From CAWCKS01 sp963763485 (GTDB taxonomy: Bacteria > Pseudomonadota > Alphaproteobacteria > Rhizobiales > Xanthobacteraceae), in NCBI GenBank assembly GCA_963763485.1, contig CAVXOW010000003.1, forward strand, positions 124,001-188,000: 64,000 nucleotides of DNA, in the 5' to 3' direction. A program made the position numbers and the translations under genes. The notes under the pieces are model-generated. The model did no database searches, was not told the origin of the DNA, and saw nothing but the letters and a program-made list of their open reading frames with translations. Of the stretch, positions 53,113 to 61,985 are shown one piece after another. Numbering within the stretch: the first letter of the stretch is position 1; each line of letters starts with the position of its first letter.

Positions 53113-53367
53113 ATGATGTGGAACGGTTACGGCATGATGGGTGGTTTCGGCTGGTTCTGGCCGTTTCATTTTCTGGTGCCGCTCTTGATCGTCGGCCTGA
53201 TCATCTGGGCTATCGTCATGGCGTTGCGTGCGGGCGGTGGCTTGCACGATTTTCGCGCGCCGGGGGGACGCTACTCGCCCGGCCTCGACGCACTCGACGA
53301 GCGCTACGCCAAGGGCGAGATCAATCGCGACGAATATATGCAGAAGCGCCGCGATATTTTGGGGTGA
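53113..53367 (+). CDS. Small membrane protein with SHOCT domain
   Basis: This 84-residue protein has one transmembrane helix (FHFLVPLLIVGLIIWAIVMAL) after a Met/Trp/Gly-rich N terminus, and a C-terminal SHOCT motif (LDALDERYAKGEINRDEYMQKRRDIL). SHOCT is a short oligomerisation motif of unknown function. It follows the Met-rich gene by 3 bp and is presumably co-induced by low oxygen through the FixK/FNR box. Confidence 0.82.
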   Translation: MMWNGYGMMGGFGWFWPFHFLVPLLIVGLIIWAIVMALRAGGGLHDFRAPGGRYSPGLDALDERYAKGEINRDEYMQKRRDILG

Positions 53368-53398
53368 GGGGGCGGGGGGCGACAGCTCTTCGCTTGTC

Positions 53399-53502
53399 AT
53401 CGCCCGGTTTAACCGGGCGATCCAGTACTCCGTGACGCTGCGGTCAATCGCCTTCGCTGCGGGTTACTGGATGCCCTCAGCTTGAAGCGCGGGCATGACA
53501 AG
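53399..53502. repeat. Palindromic intergenic repeat
   Basis: CGCCCGGTT and AACCGGGCG flank one base at 53401-53419, and CCAGTA (53422) pairs with TACTGG (53465). The element ends near CGGGCATGAC at 53499. It lies downstream of the SHOCT gene and of the convergent GlcG-like gene. Confidence 0.65.
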
Positions 53503-53521
53503 ACTGAAGTTGGCGCGCCCC

Positions 53522-53947
53522 TCACATCTCCCGAAAAACCTTCGCGCCGATCTGCCCGATCTCCTCGTCCTGCTCCGGCGTGCCGCCGCTTTCGCCGAGC
53601 GCGCCGAGCATGGTGCCGTCGGGCGCGCGCAGCACGATGCCACCCCACACCGGCGTGTAGAGCGGATCGCCGAACCAGTTTACCTCGCGCCTGTTGTCGC
53701 CGAGCGACATGTCGAACAGCCGTTCTTTCAGCGCGCGGGTGTCGCGCTGCCATTTCGTCGCGGTGTAGGCCTTGTTATAGCTCATGCGCGCATTCAGCGC
53801 GGACGCGCCGTCCATCCGCGAGAGGTGAATGAGGTCGCCGCCGAAGTCGACCACGGCGGCCGCCATGACCAGCTTGCGCTCGGCGGCGGCCTTCAACATG
53901 GCCTCGACGATCAAGCGCGCCTCGTTCTGTCCGAGCTTGTTGGGCAT
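53522..53947 (-). CDS. GlcG/HbpS-like protein
   Basis: This 141-residue protein of the GlcG/HbpS (PF03928, formerly DUF336) family has LGQNEARLIVEAMLKAAAERKL, then VAAVVDFGGDLIHLSRMDGA, MSYNKAYTATKW and the closing GESGGTPEQDEEIGQIG. Family members bind heme or cobalamin or act beside glycolate oxidase; the role here is not clear. No signal peptide is seen. Confidence 0.85.
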   Translation of the reverse strand: MPNKLGQNEARLIVEAMLKAAAERKLVMAAAVVDFGGDLIHLSRMDGASALNARMSYNKAYTATKWQRDTRALKERLFDMSLGDNRREVNWFGDPLYTPVWGGIVLRAPDGTMLGALGESGGTPEQDEEIGQIGAKVFREM

Positions 53948-53964
53948 TGTTTTGGTCCTCCCTA

Positions 53965-54075
53965 GGTGTCAACCCGCGTCGTCACCGCGCGGAAGCGGGC
54001 GACCCAGATCCGTGCGTTGCCCAATCGCACCGAAGCGGGTCTCTCTGGATTCCCGCTTTACGCGGGAATGAGCGG
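53965..54075. repeat. Palindromic repeat
   Basis: ATTCCCGC (54049-54056) pairs with GCGGGAAT (54062-54069) around TTTAC, within a stretch beginning TGTCAACCCGCG. Several GCGGAAGCGG words recur within it. It has no coding potential that I can support. Confidence 0.55.
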
Positions 54076-54098
54076 ATGACGTCGCGGAAGCGGTGTGA

Positions 54099-54413
54099 TC
54101 AAATCACCTCATAGGCAAAGAAGAAACCGACGATCGCGATCGCCAGCAGCCCGACCATGAAGAACACGTCGGCGACGAGTTCGAGGCGGACGCCGCCGCG
54201 GTCGCGATCCCAGCGGCGGATCGAAAGATACGATGCAATGGTGCTCACGAGAAACAGCACCATCACGAGCGCGGCATATTCGTCGACCCGGCTGGGGCCG
54301 GAGTGCTCTTCGACCACCTTCACGAGGCCAATGATGGTGGCACACACGCCGATCATCGTCGCCGAGGTCGGCAGGATGATGCGCGCCATTGTCCGTTCGG
54401 CTTGTTCGAGCAT
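54099..54413 (-). CDS. Small three-helix membrane protein
   Basis: This 104-residue protein has three transmembrane helices (ILPTSATMIGVCATIIGLV; YAALVMVLFLVSTIASYLSI; VFFMVGLLAIAIVGFFFAY), the loop DRDRGGVRLE between the last two facing the cytoplasm. The family is not recognised. ATG 54413 or ATG 54389 could be the start. It stands alone between repeats. Confidence 0.65.
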   Translation of the reverse strand: MLEQAERTMARIILPTSATMIGVCATIIGLVKVVEEHSGPSRVDEYAALVMVLFLVSTIASYLSIRRWDRDRGGVRLELVADVFFMVGLLAIAIVGFFFAYEVI

Positions 54414-54489
54414 TGTTGCGCATGAGGCAGGGCTCCGGAGGAAAGTAGCGGCGCGGTAGCGCGATTGGGTTAATCATCGCCCGGTTTAA

Positions 54490-54614
54490 GCGGGGGAGGG
54501 GGACCGCCCGAAGGGTGGTGGAGGGGGCACGCGGCAGGTCAGGCGAGATGCCTCCTTCGGCGAAGCTCAGCATTGCCCCCACCACCATACTTCGAAGCGG
54601 TCCCCCTCCCCCGC
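54490..54614. repeat. Long inverted repeat with perfect 18-bp arms
   Basis: GCGGGGGAGGGGGACCGC (54490-54507) is the exact reverse complement of 54597-54614, with further partial pairing inside (GGTGG...CCACC and GGGGGCA...TGCCCCC). It would form a large cruciform or RNA hairpin about 30 bp downstream of the hybrid kinase gene. Confidence 0.8.
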
Positions 54615-54645
54615 GAGCGGGGAGGCGCGCAAATGCCAAAGATCT

Positions 54646-57556
54646 TCACCCCGCCGCCTGCCGTCGCTCGGCGATCGCGCGCCGCAGCGTGCGCGACAGC
54701 GCTTCCACCGAATACGGCTTCTGGATCAGCTCGAACCCGGAGTGGGCGTTCTCGGCGAGCACGTTGCTGTAGCCCGATGTCAGCACCACGGGCAGCCCGG
54801 GAAAGCGCTCGCGGATCGTGGTGGCGAGCTCGACGCCGTTCATGCCGGGCATGATGATGTCGGAGAACACGAGATCGAACGCGAACTCGTCGCGCGACAA
54901 CGCTGTGAGCGCGTCGGTTGCGTTGGTCACCCAGGAAATCTTGTAGCCGAGGTCCTGCAACAGGTCGGTCGAGAAGCGGCCGATGTCCTCGTTGTCCTCG
55001 ACGACAAGCACGCGGTGGCCGCGGCCGGAATGCACGGCGTCGGCCGCGGCGGCCTCGACGCCCGCGGCGTCTTGCGGCATCTCGGCCTGCGGCAGATAGA
55101 GCGTGAAGGTGGCGCCGGCGGCGGGCGCGCTCCTCACGGTGATGTCGCCGCCGGATTGTTTTGCGAAACCGAACGCCTGGCTCAAGCCAAGGCCAGTGCC
55201 CTTGCCGACTTCCTTGGTGGTGAAGAACGGCTCAAAGATCATCTCGAGCTTGTCTGCGGGAATGCCGGTGCCGGTGTCCGTCATCGTCACCGTAATGAAC
55301 GCGCCGGCGCGGCGCGGCTGGCCGCGCAACGGCGGCACGCCGTCGACCTTCGCGACCTTGATCAACAGCTCGCCGCCTTCCGGCATCGCGTCGCGGGCGT
55401 TGACGGCAAGGTTGATGATCGCGGTCTCGAACTGCGCGACGTCGGCGAGCGCAAAGAAACCGGCGTCCGGCCCGCCGACATCGAGCGTGATCTGAATGCC
55501 GCTGCCGACCACGGGACGGATCAGCTGGGCGACGCTCTCGATCTGGCTGCTGACATTGAAGATCTGCGGCTTCAGCGGCTGCCGCCGGGCGAACGCCAGC
55601 AATTGTCCGGTCAGCTTCGAGGCGCGGTCAACGGTATCGGAGATGGCGTCGATGTAGCGGCGGCGGCGCTCGTCCGGCAGTTCTCGGCGGCGCAGGAAGT
55701 CGGTCGCCGAGCGAATGATGGTGAGCAGATTGTTGAAGTCGTGGGCGACGCCGCCGGTCAGTTGCCCGACCGCCTCCATCTTCTGCGACTGGCGCAGCGC
55801 TTCCTCGCCCTGCTTGCGCTCGGTGATGTCGACCGCCTCCGGCACCGCACCGGTGATGGCGCCGTACTGATCGAAGATCGGCCGCATCGCAAAATCGAAC
55901 ATGCGTTCGCCGGCCGGCAACAGCGAGCTGCATCTCGATGCGCACGGCTTCGCCCTGCAACACCCTGGCAAAAGCACCCTGCACGGCTTGTGGCATGTCG
56001 GGCGTCGCAGTGAACCACGGCGTCTGCCAGAACGGCTTGCCGAGCACGTCGGCGGCGTCGGCGCGGATACCCGCGAGCGCGGTCTTGTTGGCGTAGACCA
56101 CGCGACCGTGCCCATCGAGCAGCCCCTGGTACATGTGACTGGTCTCGAAGATCGAGCGCAGTTGCGCTTCGCGGGCCGCAAGCTGCGCGGTCCGTTCCTC
56201 GATGCGCTGCTCCAGCGTCTCGTTCATCTGCCGCAGCTCGGCCTCGGCCTGTTTCGCCAGCGTCACGTCATGGGCGATGCCGACAAAGCCGAGATGATTG
56301 CCGTGCGGATCGAACCGCGGCTGCGATTGCGAGCGCAGCCAGCGCCATTCGCCGTCGGCGCGCTTGTAGCGCGCTTCCAGCACGAACGGCTTCAGCGACG
56401 ATTCTCCGGCGATTTGCTCCTGCATGATGCGAGGCAAATCATCCGGGTGGATGACCTTGCGCCAGTCGAACAGGCAGGAGTCCTCGAACGACAGGCCGAG
56501 GAAATCCATGTAGGCCCGGTTGACGAAACCACGGGTGCGGTCGAGCTTGGTCACCCACATCGGGACCGGCGCGGAGTTCGTGATCTGGCGGAAGCGCTCT
56601 TCGCTCTCGCGCAGCTCGGCCTCGGCGTGCTTGGCCTGCGTCACGTCGTAGCCGATGCCGATGAAGCCGATGTGCTCGCCGTTGACGTCGAAGCGCGGCA
56701 GCGATTCCGCATGCACCCAGCGCCAATCGCCGTTGCGGTCGCGCATCCGAGTCTCCAGCGCGAACGGCTTCTGCACGCCGGGATTTGCCTTGTGCTCGGC
56801 GATGACGCGCGGAATATCCTGCTCGCGCAGCACGCGCGGCAGGTCGTCCGGGTGGATCGCGTCGCGCCAGTTGTGGGTGACCGCCTGCTCCGGGGTGAGG
56901 GCGAAGAAGTCGAGATAGGCCTGGTTGACGAAAGCGCGGGTGCCGTCGAGGTTGGTCACCCACATCGGCACCGGCGCGGAGTTGGCGATGGCGCGGAAGC
57001 GCGCCTCGCTCTCGCGTAAGGATTCCTCGGCAAGCTTGCGATCGGTGATGTCGAAATGCGCGCCGATCAGCCGCGTCGTGCGGCCTTGCGCATCCCGCTC
57101 GATCCGGGCACGCACGGAAACCCAGCGCACCTGGCCGTTGTCGGGCCGGACGATGCGATATTCGGCTGCGTAGTCGCTGCCCGCGCCCTTGATGGCCTCG
57201 AGAAAGTACCGTTCCGTCCGCTCACGATCCTCCGGATGGATGCGGTTGACCCAGTCCCGATGCGTTTCGTGTGCGGCGTCGGGCGGTAGCCCGTGAATCG
57301 CAAGATATTCCGGCGAGCGGGTGTTCTTGAAACCGTCGCGCAGGTCGACCTCGACGCCACCGACACCGGCGATGCGCTGGACGCGCGCGAGGTCGGCCTC
57401 GCGCATCGCCAGCGCCTGGTAGGCGCGGTCGCGCTCGCGCGCGATCGCCTCGAGGTGCTCCTTCAGCGCCGCGGCGTCGGCCGGCAGGCTCGTCGCGCCC
57501 GGAAGGGGGCTCGCGCTGTTCGGGCTTGCCGGCTTCGAATTGTCACGCTGCGTCAT
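54646..57556 (-). pseudogene. PAS-containing hybrid histidine kinase with a +1 frameshift
   Basis: Repaired, the protein has about 970 residues: a low-complexity N terminus, four to five PAS/PAC domains (repeated FVGIAHDVTLAK and FIGIGYDVTQAK ends), a HisKA domain with GGVAHDFNNLLTIIRSA, an ATPase domain with NLAVNARDAMPEGG (N box), GTGIP and GKGTGLGLSQAFGF, and a C-terminal receiver (LVVEDNEDIGR, phospho-acceptor Asp in LVFSDIIMPGMNG, Lys in LIQKPYS). One extra base at 55919-55925 breaks it after the last PAS region; dropping it joins EMQLA to LPAGERMFDFAMRP. No membrane helix is seen, so it is a cytosolic sensor. Confidence 0.8.
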
Positions 57557-57657
57557 GAGCCTGCGGGAACATGGGCCTGAAGGAAAAGAAACACGCGGGC
57601 CGTTAAGGGACACCAACTTTCGCTGACCCGGATAGCAAATTAAAGCTGGAACCGGGG

Positions 57658-57673
57658 AGGTATTTAAATACCT
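57658..57673. promoter_or_regulatory. 16-bp perfect palindrome AGGTATTTAAATACCT
   Basis: The palindrome lies in the divergent gap between the hybrid kinase (start 57556) and minC (start 57833), about 100 bp upstream of the kinase ATG. It is AT-rich in GC-rich surroundings. A transcription-factor dimer site is likely, identity unknown. Confidence 0.5.
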
Positions 57674-57769
57674 ATATGATCTGAAAACCTCACCAAAATC
57701 GAGGAAAACCGATTGTTGATCAACTGCTTGGCGGGAGCCGGTGGTCGCGTAATAAAACGGTAACGACAA

Positions 57770-57785
57770 TTAACCCGTCATTAAC
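57770..57785 (+). promoter_or_regulatory. CtrA box upstream of minC
   Basis: TTAACCCGTCATTAAC matches the CtrA consensus TTAA-N7-TTAAC exactly and lies 48 bases before the minC ATG. A further GTTAAC half-site follows at about 57803. CtrA control of min genes is known in Sinorhizobium, as far as I recall, which makes this site credible. Confidence 0.7.
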
Positions 57786-57832
57786 CATGTCGGACCAATC
57801 GTTAACGAACCCTTGGAGGGCGCGAGTCGACG

Positions 57833-58555
57833 ATGTCCGAAACAATGACCAATGAAACAGGCAAGCCGCAACGCCAGTTGATGCGCTTTCGCGGCCGTTC
57901 CTACGTGGCGTATGTGCTCGCGCCGCAAGTGCCGATCGTCGAGTGGTTGGAAGAGGTCGACGCGACGCTGGCGAAATCGCCGGGCTTCTTCACCGCGAAG
58001 CCGGTGATGCTCGATCTTGCCGCGACGTCGCTGAGCGCGTCGGCCATCCGTCATCTCATCACCAGCCTCGGCGAGCGCAGCATTCGCGTGCTCGGCCTTG
58101 AGGGCGTCGACCAGTCCGCCCACGCGCCTGATCTGCCGCCGCTCCTGAGCGGCGGTCGCGATTGCGCGTTGATGCCGGTCAATTCGAAGCCGGTCGTCGA
58201 GGAGAAAGAAAAAGAGAAACCGAAGTCGGGGTCGCTGCTGCTCGAAGCGCCGGTGCGCTCGGGCCAGTCGATTGTGTTCGCCGACGGCGATATCACGATC
58301 CTGGGTTCAGTCGGCTCCGGCGCGGAAATTGTCGCCGGCGGCTCGATCCATATCTACGGCGCCCTGCGGGGACGCGCGATGGCCGGCGTCAACGGCAACG
58401 CCAACGCGCGCATCTTCTGCAACAAGATCGAAGCCGAGTTGCTCGCGATCGACGGCTTCTACCAGACCGCTGAAGACATCGACCTGAATTTGCGCGGCAG
58501 GCCTGCCCAGGCGTGGCTCGAGGGCAATGCCATGAAAATAACAGCCTTGAGCTAA
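57833..58555 (+). CDS. minC: Septum-site-determining protein MinC
   Basis: MinC inhibits FtsZ ring assembly away from midcell. The 240-residue protein has the N-terminal FtsZ-inhibiting domain (RGRSYVAYVLAPQVP, LDLAATSLSASAI) and the C-terminal beta-helix MinD-binding domain (SIVFADGDITILGSVGSGAEIVAGGSIHIYGALRGRAMAG). Pro/Glu/Lys-rich linker between. Starts could be ATG 57833 or 57842. First gene of minCDE, with a CtrA box 48 bp upstream. Confidence 0.95.
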   Translation: MSETMTNETGKPQRQLMRFRGRSYVAYVLAPQVPIVEWLEEVDATLAKSPGFFTAKPVMLDLAATSLSASAIRHLITSLGERSIRVLGLEGVDQSAHAPDLPPLLSGGRDCALMPVNSKPVVEEKEKEKPKSGSLLLEAPVRSGQSIVFADGDITILGSVGSGAEIVAGGSIHIYGALRGRAMAGVNGNANARIFCNKIEAELLAIDGFYQTAEDIDLNLRGRPAQAWLEGNAMKITALS

Positions 58556-58573
58556 GGGACAGAGGAGAGAACA

Positions 58574-59389
58574 ATGGCCAAAGTGCTGGTCGTTACGTCG
58601 GGCAAGGGTGGAGTTGGCAAGACGACGTCGACCGCGGCGCTGGGTGCCGCATTGGCGCAGCAAGGCGAGCGTGTATGCGTGGTCGACTTTGACGTGGGCC
58701 TGCGCAATCTCGATCTCGTGATGGGTGCCGAGCGCAGGGTCGTATTCGACCTGATCAACGTCGTGCAGGGTGTCGCCAAGCTGCAGCAGGCGCTGATCCG
58801 CGACAAACGGCTCGAGAACCTGTGGCTGCTGCCGGCCTCGCAAACTCGCGACAAGGATGCGCTGACGGCTGAAGGCGTCGGCAGAGTCATTTCGGAATTG
58901 CGCACAAAATTCGACTGGGTGATTTGCGACAGTCCGGCCGGCATCGAGCGCGGGGCGACGCTTGCGATGCGCTTTGCCGACGAGGCCGTTATCGTCACCA
59001 ATCCGGAAGTCTCGTCGGTGCGCGATAGCGACCGCATCATCGGCATGCTCGATGCCAAGACCGTGAAGGCGGAGAAGGGCGAGCAGGTCAAGAAGCACAT
59101 CCTGATCACGCGCTACGATCCCTTGCGCGCCGCACGCGGCGAGATGCTCGGGATCGACGACATCCTTGAAATCCTGGCGACGCCGCTGCTCGGCATCATT
59201 CCCGAGAGTCAGGAGGTCCTGCGCGCCTCCAATATCGGCGCGCCTGTGACATTGAACAATGCGGCAAGCGCACCGGCGCGCGCTTACATCGACGCGGCCA
59301 AACGCTTGAGCGGTGAGACCATCGAGATGATGATCCCGTCCGATCGCAAGCCAATCCTGCAGCGACTGTTCGGGCGGAGGGCGGCATGA
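58574..59389 (+). CDS. minD: Septum-site-determining ATPase MinD
   Basis: MinD is a ParA-type ATPase that recruits MinC to the membrane. Deviant Walker A VTSGKGGVGKTT lies near residues 6-17, then VVDFDVGLRNLDLVMG (Walker A') and the C-terminal amphipathic helix region before the stop (RKPILQRLFGRR) for membrane binding. The 271-residue length is normal. GAGGAGAG precedes the ATG; the minE ATG overlaps its stop (ATGA). Confidence 0.97.
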   Translation: MAKVLVVTSGKGGVGKTTSTAALGAALAQQGERVCVVDFDVGLRNLDLVMGAERRVVFDLINVVQGVAKLQQALIRDKRLENLWLLPASQTRDKDALTAEGVGRVISELRTKFDWVICDSPAGIERGATLAMRFADEAVIVTNPEVSSVRDSDRIIGMLDAKTVKAEKGEQVKKHILITRYDPLRAARGEMLGIDDILEILATPLLGIIPESQEVLRASNIGAPVTLNNAASAPARAYIDAAKRLSGETIEMMIPSDRKPILQRLFGRRAA

Positions 59390-59667
59390 GCTTAAATCTC
59401 CTGCGCTTGGTGCGGCGGTCGCCAAGCTCGGCGCCGGTCGCCCGTGAGCGCCTGCAGATTCTTCTGGCGCATGAGCGCGGCTCGCGCGGCCAGCCCGATC
59501 TGCTTCTGATGTTGCGCGAAGAGATTCTCAGCGTCGTGTCGCGGCACATGACCGTCGACCCCGACAAGGTTCAGGTGCGAATGGACCGCGGCAAGAACGT
59601 GTCGACGCTCGAAGTCGACATCGAAGTGCCCAACGGGTTCAGTGGGACGGTGGCAGTCGCAAGCTGA
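59386..59667 (+). CDS. minE: Cell division topological specificity factor MinE
   Basis: MinE stimulates MinD ATPase and so drives pole-to-pole oscillation. The 93-residue protein has the anti-MinCD region ARERLQILLAHERG near residues 19-32 and the dimerising beta-domain LREEILSVVSRHMTVDPDKVQVRM. The start overlaps minD, so the three genes form one operon. Confidence 0.95.
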   Translation: MSLNLLRLVRRSPSSAPVARERLQILLAHERGSRGQPDLLLMLREEILSVVSRHMTVDPDKVQVRMDRGKNVSTLEVDIEVPNGFSGTVAVAS

Positions 59668-59764
59668 GATGATGCGCCGAACTATCGACATGTTGCGGTG
59701 TTGAAATCAGGCGATCGAGACTGTGCCGGCTAGGCGCAAAGTGTGAGAGTTCAAGCGACGGCAG

Positions 59765-59784
59765 GTCACAATTAATTTTGTGAC
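59765..59784. promoter_or_regulatory. Inverted repeat GTCACAA-N6-TTGTGAC upstream of prkA
   Basis: Seven-base arms (59765-59771 and 59778-59784) around TTAATT. It lies 31 bases upstream of a candidate EcfG promoter and about 210 bases before prkA, so a regulator may bind here. The pattern is opposite in orientation to CRP sites. Confidence 0.45.
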
Positions 59785-59814
59785 ATTTGAGCCACGTTTC
59801 TCTGAAATGCGTAT

Positions 59815-59840
59815 GGAACTGCTTACATAATACGCACGTT
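59815..59840 (+). promoter_or_regulatory. Candidate EcfG (general stress sigma factor) promoter of prkA
   Basis: GGAAC (59815-59819), 17 bases, CGTT (59837-59840) matches the alphaproteobacterial EcfG consensus GGAAC-N16/17-CGTT. The start of transcription would fall about 140 bases before the prkA ATG. The gap 59668-59991 contains no gene that I can support. Confidence 0.6.
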
Positions 59841-59991
59841 GCCTGTGGAAGAGTCAGTCACTGCACAGTCCGTGCATTGCTGCAATGCGGCGGCAAGTGT
59901 CTGATTGGCTGCAAGATAGGCGTTGAGTTGAGTGGAAGCGTCTGGAGGATTACAGCAGGCGCTGCGCGCCGACTCACTTAGGAGAACTGAA

Positions 59992-61936
59992 ATGTACAAT
60001 GACTTTCTGTTTAACGCCTTTGCGCGATCGTTCGAAGCGCGCGGCGAAACGGATATGTCGATTTCGGAATATCTGGAGTTGTGTCGCAGCGATCCAATGG
60101 CTTATGCGAATGCGGCAGAGCGATTGTTGGCCGCGATCGGCGAACCCCAGATGATCGACACGGCCAAGGACGCGCGCCTTGGCCGTATTTTCTTGAACCG
60201 CACGATCCGGACCTATCCCGCGTTCTCGAAGTTCTACGGCATGGAAGAGACGGTGGAGCGCATCGTCGGCTTCTTCAGACACGCGGCGCAGGGCCTCGAG
60301 GAACGCAAGCAGATCCTCTACCTGCTCGGCCCGGTCGGCGGCGGCAAGTCATCACTCGCGGAGCGGCTGAAGGCTCTGATGGAAGTGCACCCGATCTATG
60401 TACTGAAGGCTGGCGACGAACTCTCGCCGGTGTTCGAATTGCCCCTCAGTCTGTTCGATCCGGAAACGCTCGGCGAGATCATCGAAGAGCGCTACAACAT
60501 TCCGCGACGGCGGCTGACCGGCTTGATGAGCCCGTGGTGCTACAAGCGCTTGGAGACGTTCGGCGGCGACATCTCGCGCTTCCGGGTGGCGAAGATCCAG
60601 CCGTCACGGCTGCGCCAGATCGCGATCGCCAAGACCGAGCCGGGCGATGAGAACAACCAGGACATCTCATCGCTGGTCGGCAAGGTCGACATCCGCAAGC
60701 TCGAAACTTTCGCCCAGAACGATCCCGATGCCTACAGCTATTCGGGTGGCTTGAATCGTGCCAACCAGGGCATCCTCGAATTCGTCGAGATGTTCAAGGC
60801 GCCCATCAAGATGCTGCATCCGCTGCTCACGGCGACGCAGGAAGGCAACTACATCGGCACCGAGAACATTGGCGCGATCCCGTTCAGCGGCGTCATCCTC
60901 GCGCATTCCAACGAAGCGGAGTGGCAGAGCTTCAAGGCGAACAAGAACAACGAAGCCTTCATCGACCGCATCTGCGTGATCAAGGTGCCGTACTGCGTGC
61001 GCGTCACCGAAGAGCAGAAGATCTACGAGAAACTGATCCAGGGTTCGGAGCTTGGCGAAGCGCCCTGCGCGCCAGGCACGCTCGAAATGCTTGCGCGATT
61101 CTCGGTGATGACGCGGCTGCGCAAGCACGAGAACTCGACGCCATTTGCAAAGATGCGGGTTTATGACGGCGAGAGTTCTGAAAGAGTCCGATCCAAAGGC
61201 ACGCAGCGTCCAAGAGTATCGCGACTCCGCCGGTGTCGACGAGGGCATGGACGGCGCCTCCACACGCTTTGCCTTCAAGGTACTGGCCGCGACCTACAAC
61301 CACGACACTTCGGAGATCGCCGCCGATCCCGTGCACATGATGTATGTGCTCGAGCATGCGATCCGCCGCGAGCAGCTCAACGACGAGACCGAGAAGAAGT
61401 ATATCGAATTCATCAAGGCCGAGCTTGCGCCGCGCTATGCCGAGTTCATCGGCAACGAAATCCAGAAGGCCTACCTGGAATCCTATTCGGACTATGGCCA
61501 GAACATGTTCGATCGCTACGTCGACTATGCCGACGCCTGGATCGAAGATCAGGACTTCAAGGATCCCGACACCGGCCAGTTGCTCGATCGCGAGCTGCTC
61601 AATCAAGAGCTGACCAAGATCGAGAAGCCGGCAGGTATTGCCAACCCGAAGGACTTCCGCAACGAGATCGTCAAATTCTCGCTGCGCTCACGTGCCCAGA
61701 ATGGCGGCAAGAACCCGACCTGGACGTCCTACGAGAAGATCCGTGAGGTGATCGAGAAGCGCATCTTCTCGCAGGTCGAGGATCTCTTGCCGGTGATCTC
61801 GTTCGGTTCCAAGAAGGACGGTGACTTAGAGAAGAAACACGTCGACTTCGTCGAGCGCATGGTGACCCGCGGGTACACCGAGCGGCAGGTGCGCCGGCTG
61901 GTCGAATGGTACATGCGCGTGAAGCAGGCGAGCTGA
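59992..61936 (+). pseudogene. prkA: PrkA/YeaG serine protein kinase with a +1 frameshift
   Basis: PrkA (YeaG) is an AAA-like ATPase/kinase involved in starvation and stress responses, in a conserved trio with DUF444 (YeaH) and SpoVR. The repaired 647-residue protein has the Walker A LLGPVGGGKSSL near residues 112-123 and a long AAA domain (GLNRANQGILEFVEMFKAPI) followed by a kinase-like C-terminal part. The frame breaks at TT 61176-61177: dropping one T joins YDGES to LKESDPKARSVQEYRD, as in other PrkA proteins. AGGAGAAC precedes the ATG. Loss of frame in this conserved gene strongly suggests a sequence error. Confidence 0.85.
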
Positions 61937-61985
61937 CGAAGCAGTGGGGCACACCTCAAGCATTGCAGATTGAGCAAGGTCGACA

